A stretch of 27,329 nucleotides of DNA from Symbiodinium natans (Eukaryota > Sar > Dinophyceae > Suessiales > Symbiodiniaceae). The position numbers were made by a program, and so were the translations under genes. Location: the NCBI GenBank assembly GCA_905221605.1, contig CAJNDS010001234.1, forward strand, positions 1 to 27,329. The letters are read 5' to 3'. Position 1 is the stretch's first letter; the number at the start of each line of letters is the position of its first letter. Below the pieces are notes generated by a model, which had not been told where the DNA came from, ran no database searches, and saw only the letters and a list, made by a program, of their open reading frames with translations. This document shows, one piece after another, positions 18,965 through 27,329 of the stretch.

Positions 18965-19445
18965 GGGGAATCTGCCTGACGCCGACACCGCTGTGCGACG
19001 ACGCGTTACTGCTAGCGACGCCGAATTGCGGCGCCGCATTAGGTGACGACGCATTGTCCTGGCGACGCCGCATTGGGTCCCCACGCCGATTCCTGACGAC
19101 ACATTGGCTGATGCCTCATTACCGCTGGTGACGCCGCACTACAGCACTTGGTGACGCGTTATTGGCCCAGTTGGTGACGGCTTTAGGTTCCGGAGCCCGC
19201 AGAAACTGCCCCTGGGTGCCCTGCGAGGCTCGTCTGAAGGTACAAAAGGGGGCTTCGCAATGCGTCTCCGCCCGCTAACACGTCTTGTCTCCGCCTCCTA
19301 ATGCGTCTTCGCAATGTGCGTCTCCGCCTACCAGTGTGCCTTTAGGGTAATGCGTCTTCGCAATGCGTCGCCGCCTCCTGAGCGTCTGCGCCTACCAGTG
19401 CTCTTTTGGCATTCGTCTTCGCAACGCGTCGTCGTCTGCTGCGGA
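18965..19445. repeat. Inverted pair of degenerate GACGCCGCATT minisatellites
   Basis: At 18975-19165 the plus strand repeats words like 'gacgacgcattg', 'gacgccgcattggg' and 'gtgacgcgttattgg'. At 19255-19440 the opposite orientation appears: 'aatgcgtcttcgcaatgcgtcgcc', 'aacgcgtcgtcg'. The two halves are roughly reverse complements around a centre near 19200. A 12-bp 'cctaccagtg' word also repeats at 19328 and 19391. Confidence 0.55.
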
Positions 19446-19455
19446 TTCCCCAACC

Positions 19456-19500
19456 CCACGTATGTATGTATGTATATATATATATATGCATGTATATATG
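19456..19500. repeat. (TATG)n/(TA)n microsatellite
   Basis: Plus strand 'cgtatgtatgtatgtatatatatatatatgcatgtatatatg'. It is followed by a run of C residues at about 19522-19536. Confidence 0.9.
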
Positions 19501-19567
19501 ATCCCGGTTCTCGGTTCGCCACCCCCCCCCCCCCCATGGTATGGTCCCCCCACGGGGGGGGCAGGAA

Positions 19568-19623
19568 CCCTAACCCTAAACCCTAACCCTAAAACAACCC
19601 TAAACCCTACGCCCTAAACCCTA
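19568..19623 (+). repeat. Interstitial telomeric repeat, CCCTAAA type
   Basis: 'aaccctaaccctaaaccctaaccctaaaac' and onward alternates CCCTAA and CCCTAAA units, the complement of the TTTAGGG telomere repeat known from plants and several protist groups including dinoflagellates. The block is about 55 bp and embedded in ordinary sequence. Confidence 0.85.
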
Positions 19624-20010
19624 TACGGGGGGACAACCAAAGAAGGAAAAAGATCAACCCCACTGATCGCCTAGAACTTATATTCCCCAGATCGAACCAA
19701 AAGACAACCCAGAACACGGATAAGAGCAACCCAGGGGGAAAGAAGGGGGGAAGGAATCCACACCCTTAACAAACCCTAAGAGCCCAGGCACTACTTTTTT
19801 AACTTGTGGCTTACTGGTCAAGCTCATCTTGAGCCAAATATGTTTACGGGTGTTTTACCCTTTCAACCTATACAAGGCAACCTCCGCACTCCCCCTGTCC
19901 TGAGGTTCCCTCAGGACACCCTTGGAGGTGCAGGTTCCGTTCCATTCTGGCCAAATTTTTCCCGAAAGCATCGCGAAGGGTTCTTCCGTGCGGAGCCCTC
20001 TGACCCAACA
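19624..20010. other. No gene recognised
   Basis: A-rich at first (about 19640-19800), then unique-looking sequence up to the first 14-bp array. No coding frame of note. Confidence 0.4.
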
Positions 20011-20346
20011 ACATAGAGTGAAGTACATAGAGTGAAGTGCATAGAGTGAAGCGCATAGAGCGAAGTGCATAGAGTGAAGTGCATAGAGTGAAGCGCACAG
20101 AGTGAAGTGCATAGAGTGAAGTGCATAGAGTCAAGTGCACAGAGTGAAGTGCATAGAGTGAAGCGCATAGAGTGAAGTGCATAGAGTGAAGTGCATAGAG
20201 TGAAGTGCATAGAGTGAAGTGCATAGAGTGAAGTGCATAGAGTGAAGTGCATAGAGTGAAGTGCATAGAGTGAAGTGCATAGAGTGAAGTGCATAGAGTG
20301 AATTGCATAGAGTGAAGTGCATAGAGTGAATTGCATAGAGTGAAGT
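20011..20346. repeat. 14-bp tandem array, copy 1 (about 24 units)
   Basis: The unit is GTGAAGTGCATAGA with a few variant units (gcgcatag, gcgcacag, gtcaagtgcacag, gaattgcatag). The minus strand translates as MHFTLCTSLYALHS repeats because three units equal 14 codons. The long minus frames here are repeat artefacts. Confidence 0.95.
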
Positions 20347-20389
20347 TGAAGTGAATAGAAAGTGCGAGATTTACGTAGAATTTAGTAGA

Positions 20390-20894
20390 CCTTCGTACCC
20401 AGTCCTAGATTTCTAAATTAAAATTACTCTTTCTAAGGCGGCGGGCTGGGTTGACATCGCCAATCGGGATTGCAACCCTCTGCGGGTTTCGGCGTGGTCG
20501 TGGTGCTAAAACCGTCGTTTTTTTTACGTTTCTTTGTGTCCGCGGACAACCCTCTGCGGGTTTCGGCGTGGTCGCAGTGCCAAAACCGTCGTTTTTTGAC
20601 GTTTCTTTCTGACCGCGGACAACCCTCTGCGGGTAATCGCCGGGTCGCGGTGCTAAAACCGTCGTTTTTGGAACTTTTTTTCGTGGGCGCAGACAACCCT
20701 CTGCGGGTTTCGGCGTTGGCGCGGTGCCAAAACCATCGTGTTTTTGCCTTTTTTGACATACAAACGTAACCCCTCTGCGGGTTTCGGCGTTGGCGCGGTG
20801 CCAATACCATCGTGTTTTTGCCTTTTTTGACATACAAACGTAACCCCTCTGCGGGTTTCGGCGTTGGCGCGGTGCCAAAACCATCGTGTTTTTG
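20390..20894. repeat. 74-bp tandem array with unique leader, copy 1
   Basis: A leader of about 80 bp (ccttcgtacccagtcctag...) is followed by six or so units holding 'ctctgcgggtttcggcg' and 'ccaaaacc(g/a)tcgt'. Early units are more varied; the last three are near-identical at 74 bp. Minus frames (FWHRANAETRRG, and the like) are repeat translations. Confidence 0.9.
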
Positions 20895-21178
20895 CATAGA
20901 GTGAAGTGCATAGAGTGAAGCGCACAGAGTGAAGTGCATAGAGTGAAGTGCATAGAGTCAAGTGCACAGAGTGAAGTGCATAGAGTGAAGCGCATAGAGT
21001 GAAGTGCATAGAGTGAAGTGCATGAGTGAAGTGCATAGAGTGAAGTGCACAGAGTCAAGTGCATAGAGTGAAGTGCATAGAGTGAAGTGCATAGAGTGAA
21101 GTGCATAGAGTGAAGTGCATAGAGTGAAGTGCATAGAGTGAATTGCATAGAGTGAATTGCAATGAGTGAATTGCCTAG
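20895..21178. repeat. 14-bp tandem array, copy 2 (about 20 units)
   Basis: Same unit as the array at 20011-20346. The order of variant units at its start (aagcgcacag, then gtcaagtgcacag, then aagcgcatag) repeats that in copy 1, offset by 827 bp. The two arrays therefore came from a block duplication, not separate growth. Confidence 0.95.
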
Positions 21179-21179
21179 A

Positions 21180-21816
21180 CCTTCGAACCCAGTCCTAGAT
21201 TTCTAAATTAAAATTACTCTTTCTAAGGCGGCGGGCTGGGTTGACATCGCCAATCGGGATTGCAACCCTCTGCGGGTTTCGGCGTGGTCGTGGTGCTAAA
21301 ACCGTCGTTTTTTTACGCTTCTTTGTGTCTGCGGACAACCCTCTGCGGGTTTCGGCGTGGTCGCAGTGCCAAAACCGTCGTTTTTTGACGTTTCTTTCTG
21401 ACCGCGGACAACCCTCTGCGGGTAATCGCCGGGTCGCGGTGCTAAAACCGTCGTTTTTGGAACTTTTTTTCGTGGGCGCAGACAACCCTCTGCGGGTTTC
21501 GGCGTTGGCGCGGTGCCAAAACCATCGTGTTTTTGCCTTTTTTGACATACAAACGTAACCCTCTGCGGGTTTCGGCGTTGGCGCGGTGCCAAAACCATCG
21601 TGTTTTTGCCTTTTTTGACATACAAACGTAACCCCTCTGCGGGTTTCGGCGTTGGCGCGGTGCCAAAACCATCGTGTTTTTGCGTTTTTTGACATACGAA
21701 CGTAACCCCTCTGCGGGTTTCGGCGTTGGCGCGGTGCCAAAACCATCGTGTTTTTGCGTTTTTTTGACATACGAACGTAACCCCTCTGCGGGTTTCGGCG
21801 TGGTCACGGTGCCAAA
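21180..21816. repeat. 74-bp tandem array with leader, copy 2
   Basis: It starts with the same leader as at 20390, offset by 790 bp and nearly identical, then the same early variant units. It has more 74-bp units at its right end than copy 1 (about five near-identical ones). Confidence 0.9.
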
Positions 21817-22155
21817 GTCGACTTTTGTAGTACGGACACGCGGAGCTTCCGTGGCTGGAAAGTCGAGTTTTGTAGTACAGACGTAGTACGCCGGGGACAC
21901 CCGGAGCTTCCGTGGCTGGAAAGTAGACTTTTGTAGTACAAACGTAGTACGCCGCGGACACCCGGAGCTTCCGTGGCAGGAAAGTCGACTTTTGTAGTAC
22001 AAATGTAGTACGCCGCGGACACCCGGAGCTTCCGTGGCTGGATAGTCGACTTTTGTAGTACAAATGTAGTACGTCGGGGACGCCCGGAGCTTCCGCGCGG
22101 AGCTTCCGTGGCTGGAAAGTCGACTTTTTGTAGTACAGATGTAGTACGCTGCGGA
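21817..22155. repeat. 61-bp tandem array (about 5 units)
   Basis: The unit is about 61 bp: 'gtcgacttttgtagtacaaa' then 'tgtagtacgccg-ggacacccggagcttccgtggctggaaa'. One unit has a 13-bp partial duplication (gcggagcttccg, about 22096). Open frames are repeat translations. Confidence 0.9.
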
Positions 22156-23145
22156 CGCCCCGGGCGTCTGAAAACACCGCAAAATAGCATGGTAACGGAC
22201 ATCTGGGCGCTTGAAAACACCGCAAATAGCATGGAAGCCGAATTCCGCGCGCGCGAAAACACCGCAAATAGCACGGTAACGGACATCTGGGCGCTTGAAA
22301 ACACCGCAAATAGCATGGCAGCGGAATTCCGGACATGCGAAAACCTCGCAAATGGCATGGAAGCGGAATTCCGGACATGCTTGAAAACCTCGCAAATAGC
22401 ATGGAAGCGGAATTCCGGACATGCGAAAACCTCGCAAATAGCATGGAAGCGGAATTCCGGACATGCTTGAAAACACCGCAAAGAGCATGGTAACGGACAT
22501 CTGGGCGCTTGAAAACACCGCAAATAGCATGGTAACGGACATCTGGGCGCATGAAAACACCGCAAATAGCATGGAAGCGGAATTCCGGACATGCGAAAAC
22601 CCCGCAAATAGCATGGAAGCGGAATTCCGGACATGCTTGAAAACCTCGCAAATAGCATGGAAGCGGAATTCCGGACATGCGAAAACCTCGCAAATAGCAT
22701 GGAAGCAGAATTCCGGACATGCTAGAAAACACCGCAAAGAGCATGGTAACGGACATCTGGGCGCTTGAAAACACCGCAAGTAGCATGGTAACGGACATTT
22801 GGGCGCATGAAAACACCGCAAATAGCATGGAAGTGGAATTCCGGACATGCGAAAACCTCGCAAATAGCATGGAAGCGGAATTCCGGACATGCTTGAAAAC
22901 ACCACAAATAGCATGGTAACGGACATCTGGGCGCTGAAAAACACCGCAAATAGCATGGTGACGGACATCTGGGTGGTGGAAAACACCGCAAATAGCATGG
23001 TGGGCGCCTGAAAAACACCGCAAATAGCATGGTAACGGACATCTGGGCGCTTGAAAAACACCGCAAAGAGCACGGTAACGGACATCTGCACGCTTGAAAA
23101 CACCGCAAATAGCACGGTAACGGACTTCCGCGCGCGTGAAGACAC
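22156..23145. repeat. 42-bp satellite array, two monomer types
   Basis: Monomers share 'gaaaacaccgcaaatagcatgg' and end either as type A (taacggacatctgggcgc) or type B (aagcggaattccggacatgc). Most are 42 bp; B units joined through 'cttg' are 44. Types follow a blocked order, roughly AABBBB, with a 256-bp higher-order step between 22475 and 22731. Confidence 0.95.
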
Positions 23146-23159
23146 GGGGATGTTTTTGT

Positions 23160-23372
23160 CTTTTGCTGGTTTTTCCAAAACCATCGCAAATACCATGGTC
23201 CTGGTTCCAAAACCATCGCAAATACCATGGTCCCCGAATTCGCTGGTTCCAAAACCATCGCGACAACCATGGTCCCCGACCTCGCTGGTTCCCCAAAACC
23301 ATCGCGAATACCATGGTCCCCGAATTCGCTGGTTCCAAAACCATCGCAAATACCATGGTCCCACGGCCTCAG
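23160..23372. repeat. 42-bp satellite array, CCATGG type
   Basis: Five units of 'aaaaccatcgcaaataccat' followed by 'ggtccccgaattcgctggttcc', again 42 bp, sharing the 'aaaacc-tcgcaaata-catgg' core with the neighbouring array. One unit reads 'gcgacaaccatgg', another 'gcgaataccatgg'. Confidence 0.95.
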
Positions 23373-23394
23373 AGGACAAACATGCATGAGCCGG

Positions 23395-24060
23395 GAAGAG
23401 TGTGGGATATTGGCGAAGCAGATCTTGGGGAGCCAGAAGAGCTCGCTCATCGCATCACAACAGGTTTGAGGTTAACCTAGACCGCCTGGCCCAGCAAGGT
23501 AAAGCCCACGAGCCGCACGCCGAGCCAGAAGGGGGGGGGGGGCTTGAGCAGACAGGCAGCGGGCTGGGGCGCGCGCACACACATACATACACCTGCACGC
23601 GTAGAACCAGCCGGCCAGTAACTGTTGCAATTCCTTGCTGATATATGATACGCACCTCCCTTCCTCCATTGGTGAGATTGCAGCCGTAATATATTGCGGG
23701 CATGCATCTACTTGGTAAAGCAGTGTATGGGGCGCACTCTGGCATAGCCATGGCAAACCTTCAGTGGGGCGAAGCTGAAAGCAGACCTGCAATGGTGACT
23801 GACTTCGTCAATTGCCTCCTTCGTCGGGAAGCGAGATGGACTATCCACCCAGCAGCTGGAAGGATTGGCTGGAAGCCGATGATGCTCATGGCATCTCATG
23901 GCTGACGGCTCTCGCGTTAGATGTTTTTGTCTTTTCTTTCTTTGCATCGCGTTGACAGGACGTGCACAGCCGAGCCGGGTGCATGCAAGTGAAGTTCAGA
24001 CAGTTCAAGTCCGTTTACTTCAGATCTATTGAATGCCAATGAAGTGTATAGAGTTGACCA
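23395..24060. other. No gene recognised
   Basis: It contains a G run (about 23531-23541) and a short 'cacacacatacatacac' tract (about 23573). Minus frames such as one containing YITAAISPMEEGRCVSYI (about 23630-23690) look mildly protein-like but have no recognised domain. The plus and minus strands cannot be told apart. Confidence 0.35.
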
Positions 24061-24130
24061 CAAGTGCATGGCATTCAACTCAACACACTTGAATGCCATG
24101 CAGTTCAAGTGCAGTATACAAGTGAGTATG

Positions 24131-24202
24131 CAACCATAATATGGTTGTATGCACTTAAGTGTATGCACTTATATTATAAGTGCATACACTTAAGTGCATA
24201 CA
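24131..24202. repeat. Two adjoining inverted repeats (hairpins)
   Basis: First, caaccat-aat-atggttg at 24131-24147. Second, a palindrome at 24146-24202 with two perfect 28-bp arms around a single central base (24174). The arms contain 'gcacttaagtgtatgcactt', built from the word AAGTGCATA also found in the 14-bp arrays. Related 'aagtgcat' words extend from about 24060 to 24250. Confidence 0.9.
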
Positions 24203-24249
24203 CTTGTCCAAGTGCGTGCAGTTCGAGCGCACAGGGTCAAGTGCATAGA

Positions 24250-25770
24250 CTCAACGCACCGCAAATCGATGCTTTCGGGCCAATCGTCTTCTAGTTTTTT
24301 TTACAGCGGCCAACCATATGTTTAACGTCCATTGGACGGGCCGTAGCCATTGGCTTGCAAACCATGGTTTTACGTCATCCAGGACGAGTGAATTAAAGAA
24401 AAACACTTTTCTTGAAGACTCTCCGGTCTTCTTCACCACGAACGTGGTCTTCGAATCCTTAAGGGCTATACACTCTCTACCATCAGGGATTTCCTTACCC
24501 TTAATGGCAAAACCCAACCCTTTCTGTTCGACGCATTGGTCTTTCCTCCAACCATTCTGCAAATTGTCACCAAATCTGGGAAAAAGAATTCATCCTTTGC
24601 GCGTCCCATCTTTGAAAACCAGTCACTTGTTCGCCTCCCCAGCTTCGCAGATCTTATGTAGTTGCACCAAAATGCTCTTAAGATCCTGAACCTGTACCAA
24701 CAGTCAAACATCGCTGAATGGAGGATACCAATCCTTCTTGCCGCACTTCTTCTATCGCTTTACACAATGTGGTCACCTGTGGCGTGTTGGTGACGTGAGT
24801 CAGCGGCACGCCTTCTTCATCTGGTGCAACATCCCTTTTCTTGGGACTTGATGACTTCTCCTTCTTTTGTACCCGATTTGCAGAACCACCAGGTTTTGAC
24901 CGTCCGATAAGATTGATTGGTTCTCTTCTTTGGCCTTGGGGCCAACACCGTGTATGGATCATGCGTTGCAGCAAGTTTCCTCTTCTTCTTGTTTTCCAGC
25001 TTCTTATCAACTTCAACTAGTACCACCTCCCAGATCCTTAAAAGCTTGCTCTCCTTCCCAGCGGTCGATGTTTCCAGACATGTATAACACCGCTTTGGCA
25101 ATAGGTTGCTTTCTCTTTCTCTTTATTGGAAACCATTTCATTCTCTTAAACCTTCTCTTTCAGAAGAAAAACTTCTTCCACTCTTGCTCTTGGACAATCT
25201 CTTGGCGGGGTATCAGGCAACCTTGGCCTCTTAGCGCTCACTCTGCTCAAATACGCATTGATTACCTTGCTTTGCATTTTTACCAGTCGCAGCGTGCGAT
25301 TTTTTGCAGTTTTCCAGCATAACACCCACGTTCATCCACATAGTACCAACAGTTGAAGCTAACAACATCCTCATTGGCAACTTGTTCCGCTTTTTTGAAC
25401 CAATAACAGATACCTTATCCTTTTAGAACTGCCTTTTATCCAGGTGCCAGTTGTAAATGCTTTTAGTGGAACTTTCTGGAAAACCCTTCTTGATTCCACA
25501 ATTCTACAATTAATTTCCCGAACTTCTAAGCCAAGTACAACCGAACCATTCTTTGGCATCTTCAACAAAAAGCTTTTCCACTTTCCAAGCTCCATATGCA
25601 ATTTGCTGGAGTTGTTATTCCAACAACTTCCAAATTTTCCAGCACAACAAAAGAGCTTGAAGAACTGTAAGGCAGCTACATTTTCCACCTTCACCTTCCA
25701 CTGTCTCTCACTGCAAACCCATCCAACACCCCTTCCTCTAAAGACATTTCCATCTTTTTCCAGTTGAATG
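24250..25770 (-). pseudogene. Decayed gene of unknown family
   Basis: Protein-like minus-strand segments follow one another in changing frames. Segment 1, about 25694-25371, contains KLHMELGKWKSFLLKMPKNG and REINCRIVESRRVFQKVPLK. Segment 2, about 25100-24900, contains VEVDKKLENKKKRKLAATHD then PYTVLAPRPKKR. Segment 3, about 24890-24700, contains KKEKSSSPKKRDVAPDEEGV and ends AIEEVRQEGLVSSIQRCL. Segment 4, about 24690-24300, contains DLKSILVQLHKICEAGEANK, two TGA stops, then LFPRFGDNLQNGWRKDQ and DSKTTFVVKKTGESSRKVFF. The region is AT-richer than the receptor gene. The family is not recognised. It could instead be a multi-exon gene, but TGA codons inside coding-like sequence favour decay. Confidence 0.4.
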
Positions 25771-25904
25771 GACGAATTCCAAAGAATCCCGAGTTTCTCT
25801 TTTGTTTATTGTGTTCATTGTTTCGACGAATTAGTCTAAATTCCACTTCTCTCGTTTCTTTTGTGCTCATTTCAAGAACACCATCGTTTTTGTTTTGTTT
25901 CTTT

Positions 25905-26065
25905 CGGCGGGCGCGGCGTTTAAAACGGCAGCCGCTGCCGTTTTAACCGCTGCGTCTTTTTAATGGTCGCGGCGTTTAAAACGGCTGCCAACGTTTCGCA
26001 AATGTGCTGCCATCCAAGATGCATCATCTAATATTGGCTGTGGCATTTAAAGCGGCAATCTTGAA
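25905..26065. repeat. Palindromic GCGGCGTTTAAAACGGC repeats
   Basis: 'gcggcgtttaaaacggcag' then 'ccgctgccgttttaaccgctgcg' forms an imperfect palindrome centred near 25930 (arms aaaacggcag/ctgccgtttt). 'gcggcgtttaaaacggctgcc' recurs at about 25970, and a weaker 'ggcatttaaagcggca' at about 26042. They lie just upstream of a transposase and may be its terminal or subterminal repeats. Confidence 0.5.
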
Positions 26066-26145
26066 GTCTTTGAATCTGTGCTTTTAAGCATTTTGCTCAA
26101 AGTTTTGGCCTTTAGCCTCTTCTGGCTCGGACAGCGCACACTGCC

Positions 26146-27329
26146 ATGGCAAGCCGGTGGTCTGGCGGACGAGTGACCATGAGCACTGCAGGTCGTGACA
26201 GGCGAGTCCGATCTCGAATCGGAAAGTGGAGAACACCTTGGACAGAGGGCAGAAGACAGCGACGAAGACCAGCGTGGTGCGCCTGCTTCAAGCTCAGCTG
26301 CTCCCGTTGTTGTCGAAGACGTCGACGAAGAGCCTCAAGGTGAGCCTGCTTCTGGGTTCTGCAGGTCCATCAATGGAGGTGGAGCAGGAGGAAGTGGAGT
26401 ACACTAGACGTCAACAAGTGAGTCCAACAAGAAAGCGAGGCCGACTACCTGTTCCTGGACGCACGAAACTCAAGGGCAGAACTTCTTTGGCTGAGATTCT
26501 TGCAGCTTCGCCAGTGGACATTGCACAGATTCTCATCCAGAAGGGCTTTTGCAGAGCTTCTCCTACAGCTGGAACGTGTGGATGTGAGAGTCCAAAGTGG
26601 AAGTTGGAGCCTCGCGTGCCTGCAACTGGCGCTGCAAAGCTTGCAGAAAGACCGTGGCTCTAACAGCTGTTGACTCAGACTTGTTTGGTGGCCAGAGACT
26701 TTCTCTTCAAGCCATTGCAGGAGCACTTTGGCTTTACACGTCAAAGCTTCACCTCTCACCAGACGACTGCAGCCTGCTTCTTGGAGTGGACCACAGAGCA
26801 GTTCGCAGCCTTTTCGAGGCCTTCAACCAGTACTTTGTGCCCATCATTGACCAGTTGAATGACGCCATTGTGGTTGGAGGCTGCAGCGCGGATGTGAAGT
26901 TGGACGAGATTTCCTTTCGATCTACTGGTCGATCGCACGGAATTGTCTGGCTCAGGTACTTAGCAGTTGCACGACGTGGCTTAAATTTGGTCGGTTGCAG
27001 CGTTTGGGCTACCGCATCACTCGCAAAGGCCAAGGTGGAGGCGGCCCCATTTCTGTGGATGAAATGTGGTCGGCTCTGCTTTTGGAGTCTGACCAGCCAG
27101 TTCTGGCCAGGGGAAGCGTTTGCCACACCGATGGTGCCAAGGCGTATCGGTGGTTGTCGAGTCCTTTGAACGATGGGACTCTGGTGGACGCTGCTGGCTT
27201 GAAGCTTTCGCACACGTGTGTCAAGCACAAACCGCCCCACCCAGAGTTTTCCAAGAAAATGCGTGTCCAGGTGTGGGTGGGAGACCACTACGAAGAGCAG
27301 GCAAGAGTTGGAGGGACCCAGAAAATCGA
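26146..27329 (+). pseudogene. IS1595/ISXO2-like transposase, frameshifted, runs off window
   Basis: This is a DDE transposase of the IS1595 type, which would excise and insert its own DNA. Its parts lie in order but change frame. There is an acidic N-terminal part (EDSDEDQRGAP, about 26195-26350), then TSLAEILAASPVDIAQILIQ (about 26485). Half of a zinc ribbon (TCGCESPKW, about 26575) is followed in another frame by its second half (CNWRCKACRK, about 26625). The helix-rich LSLQAIAGALWLYTSKLHLS and VKLDEISFRSTGR follow, with the first catalytic Asp at 26903. In a third frame, after about 26985, come RITRKGQGGGGPIS, CHTDGAKAYRWL (second Asp 27130) and VKHKPPHPEFSKKM. The last bases give GTQKI plus 'GA', where the third acidic residue should sit. 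Two or three frameshifts suggest it is dead. Confidence 0.7.

Noticed and set aside
21296-23379. 686- and 645-codon minus-strand frames
   Set aside because: They run through four unrelated tandem arrays and overlap each other in different frames; they are repeat translations, not genes.
20000-23400. CRISPR array
   Set aside because: Units are contiguous tandem repeats with no unique spacers, in a eukaryotic setting.

Overview
The window looks like nuclear DNA of a dinoflagellate, most likely a Symbiodiniaceae or Polarella-type genome. Five things suggest this. The one large intact gene has many small exons and can only be joined in frame using GT, GC and GA splice donors. That gene carries GCC2/GCC3-type cysteine-rich repeats in front of a multi-pass membrane region. 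There are CCCTAAA-type interstitial telomeric repeats. There are wrecks of a reverse-transcriptase element of a type I associate with dinoflagellate genomes, plus an IS1595/ISXO2-like transposase. Satellite, minisatellite and microsatellite DNA is very abundant. No prokaryotic operon structure, rRNA or tRNA was recognised.

Layout. 1-1.4 kb: pyrimidine microsatellite and an old diverged repeat. 1.5-2.8 kb (minus): exons of a partial paralogue of the main gene. 3.3-4.2 kb: a very degenerate 42-bp satellite. 5.4-11.3 kb (minus): the main gene, which I model as seven exons encoding 1415 residues. It has a signal peptide, an OpuAC/ProX-like substrate-binding ectodomain, GCC2/GCC3 repeats, about 7-8 membrane segments, a TIR domain keeping the Trp-x3-Glu signature, and a second, weaker TIR-like segment. 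12.4-17.4 kb: decayed retroelement pieces, including a reverse-transcriptase core with an FLDD motif, and a compound triplet repeat. 17.4-20 kb: mostly non-coding, with telomere-like repeats and an inverted minisatellite. 20-23.4 kb: a mosaic of 14-, 74-, 61- and 42-bp tandem arrays, part of it duplicated with a step of about 790 bp. 24.1-24.2 kb: a near-perfect palindrome. 24.25-25.8 kb (minus): a probable decayed gene of unknown family, AT-richer than its surroundings. 26.1-27.3 kb (plus): a frameshifted IS1595-like transposase cut by the window edge.

The main biological interest is the 5.4-11.3 kb gene. It joins a bacterial-type solute-binding fold outside the cell to a TIR domain inside, which looks like a sensor or receptor. 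A partial tandem paralogue lies about 8 kb away on the same strand, suggesting a local family. All homology statements come from reading translations by eye; no searches were run.
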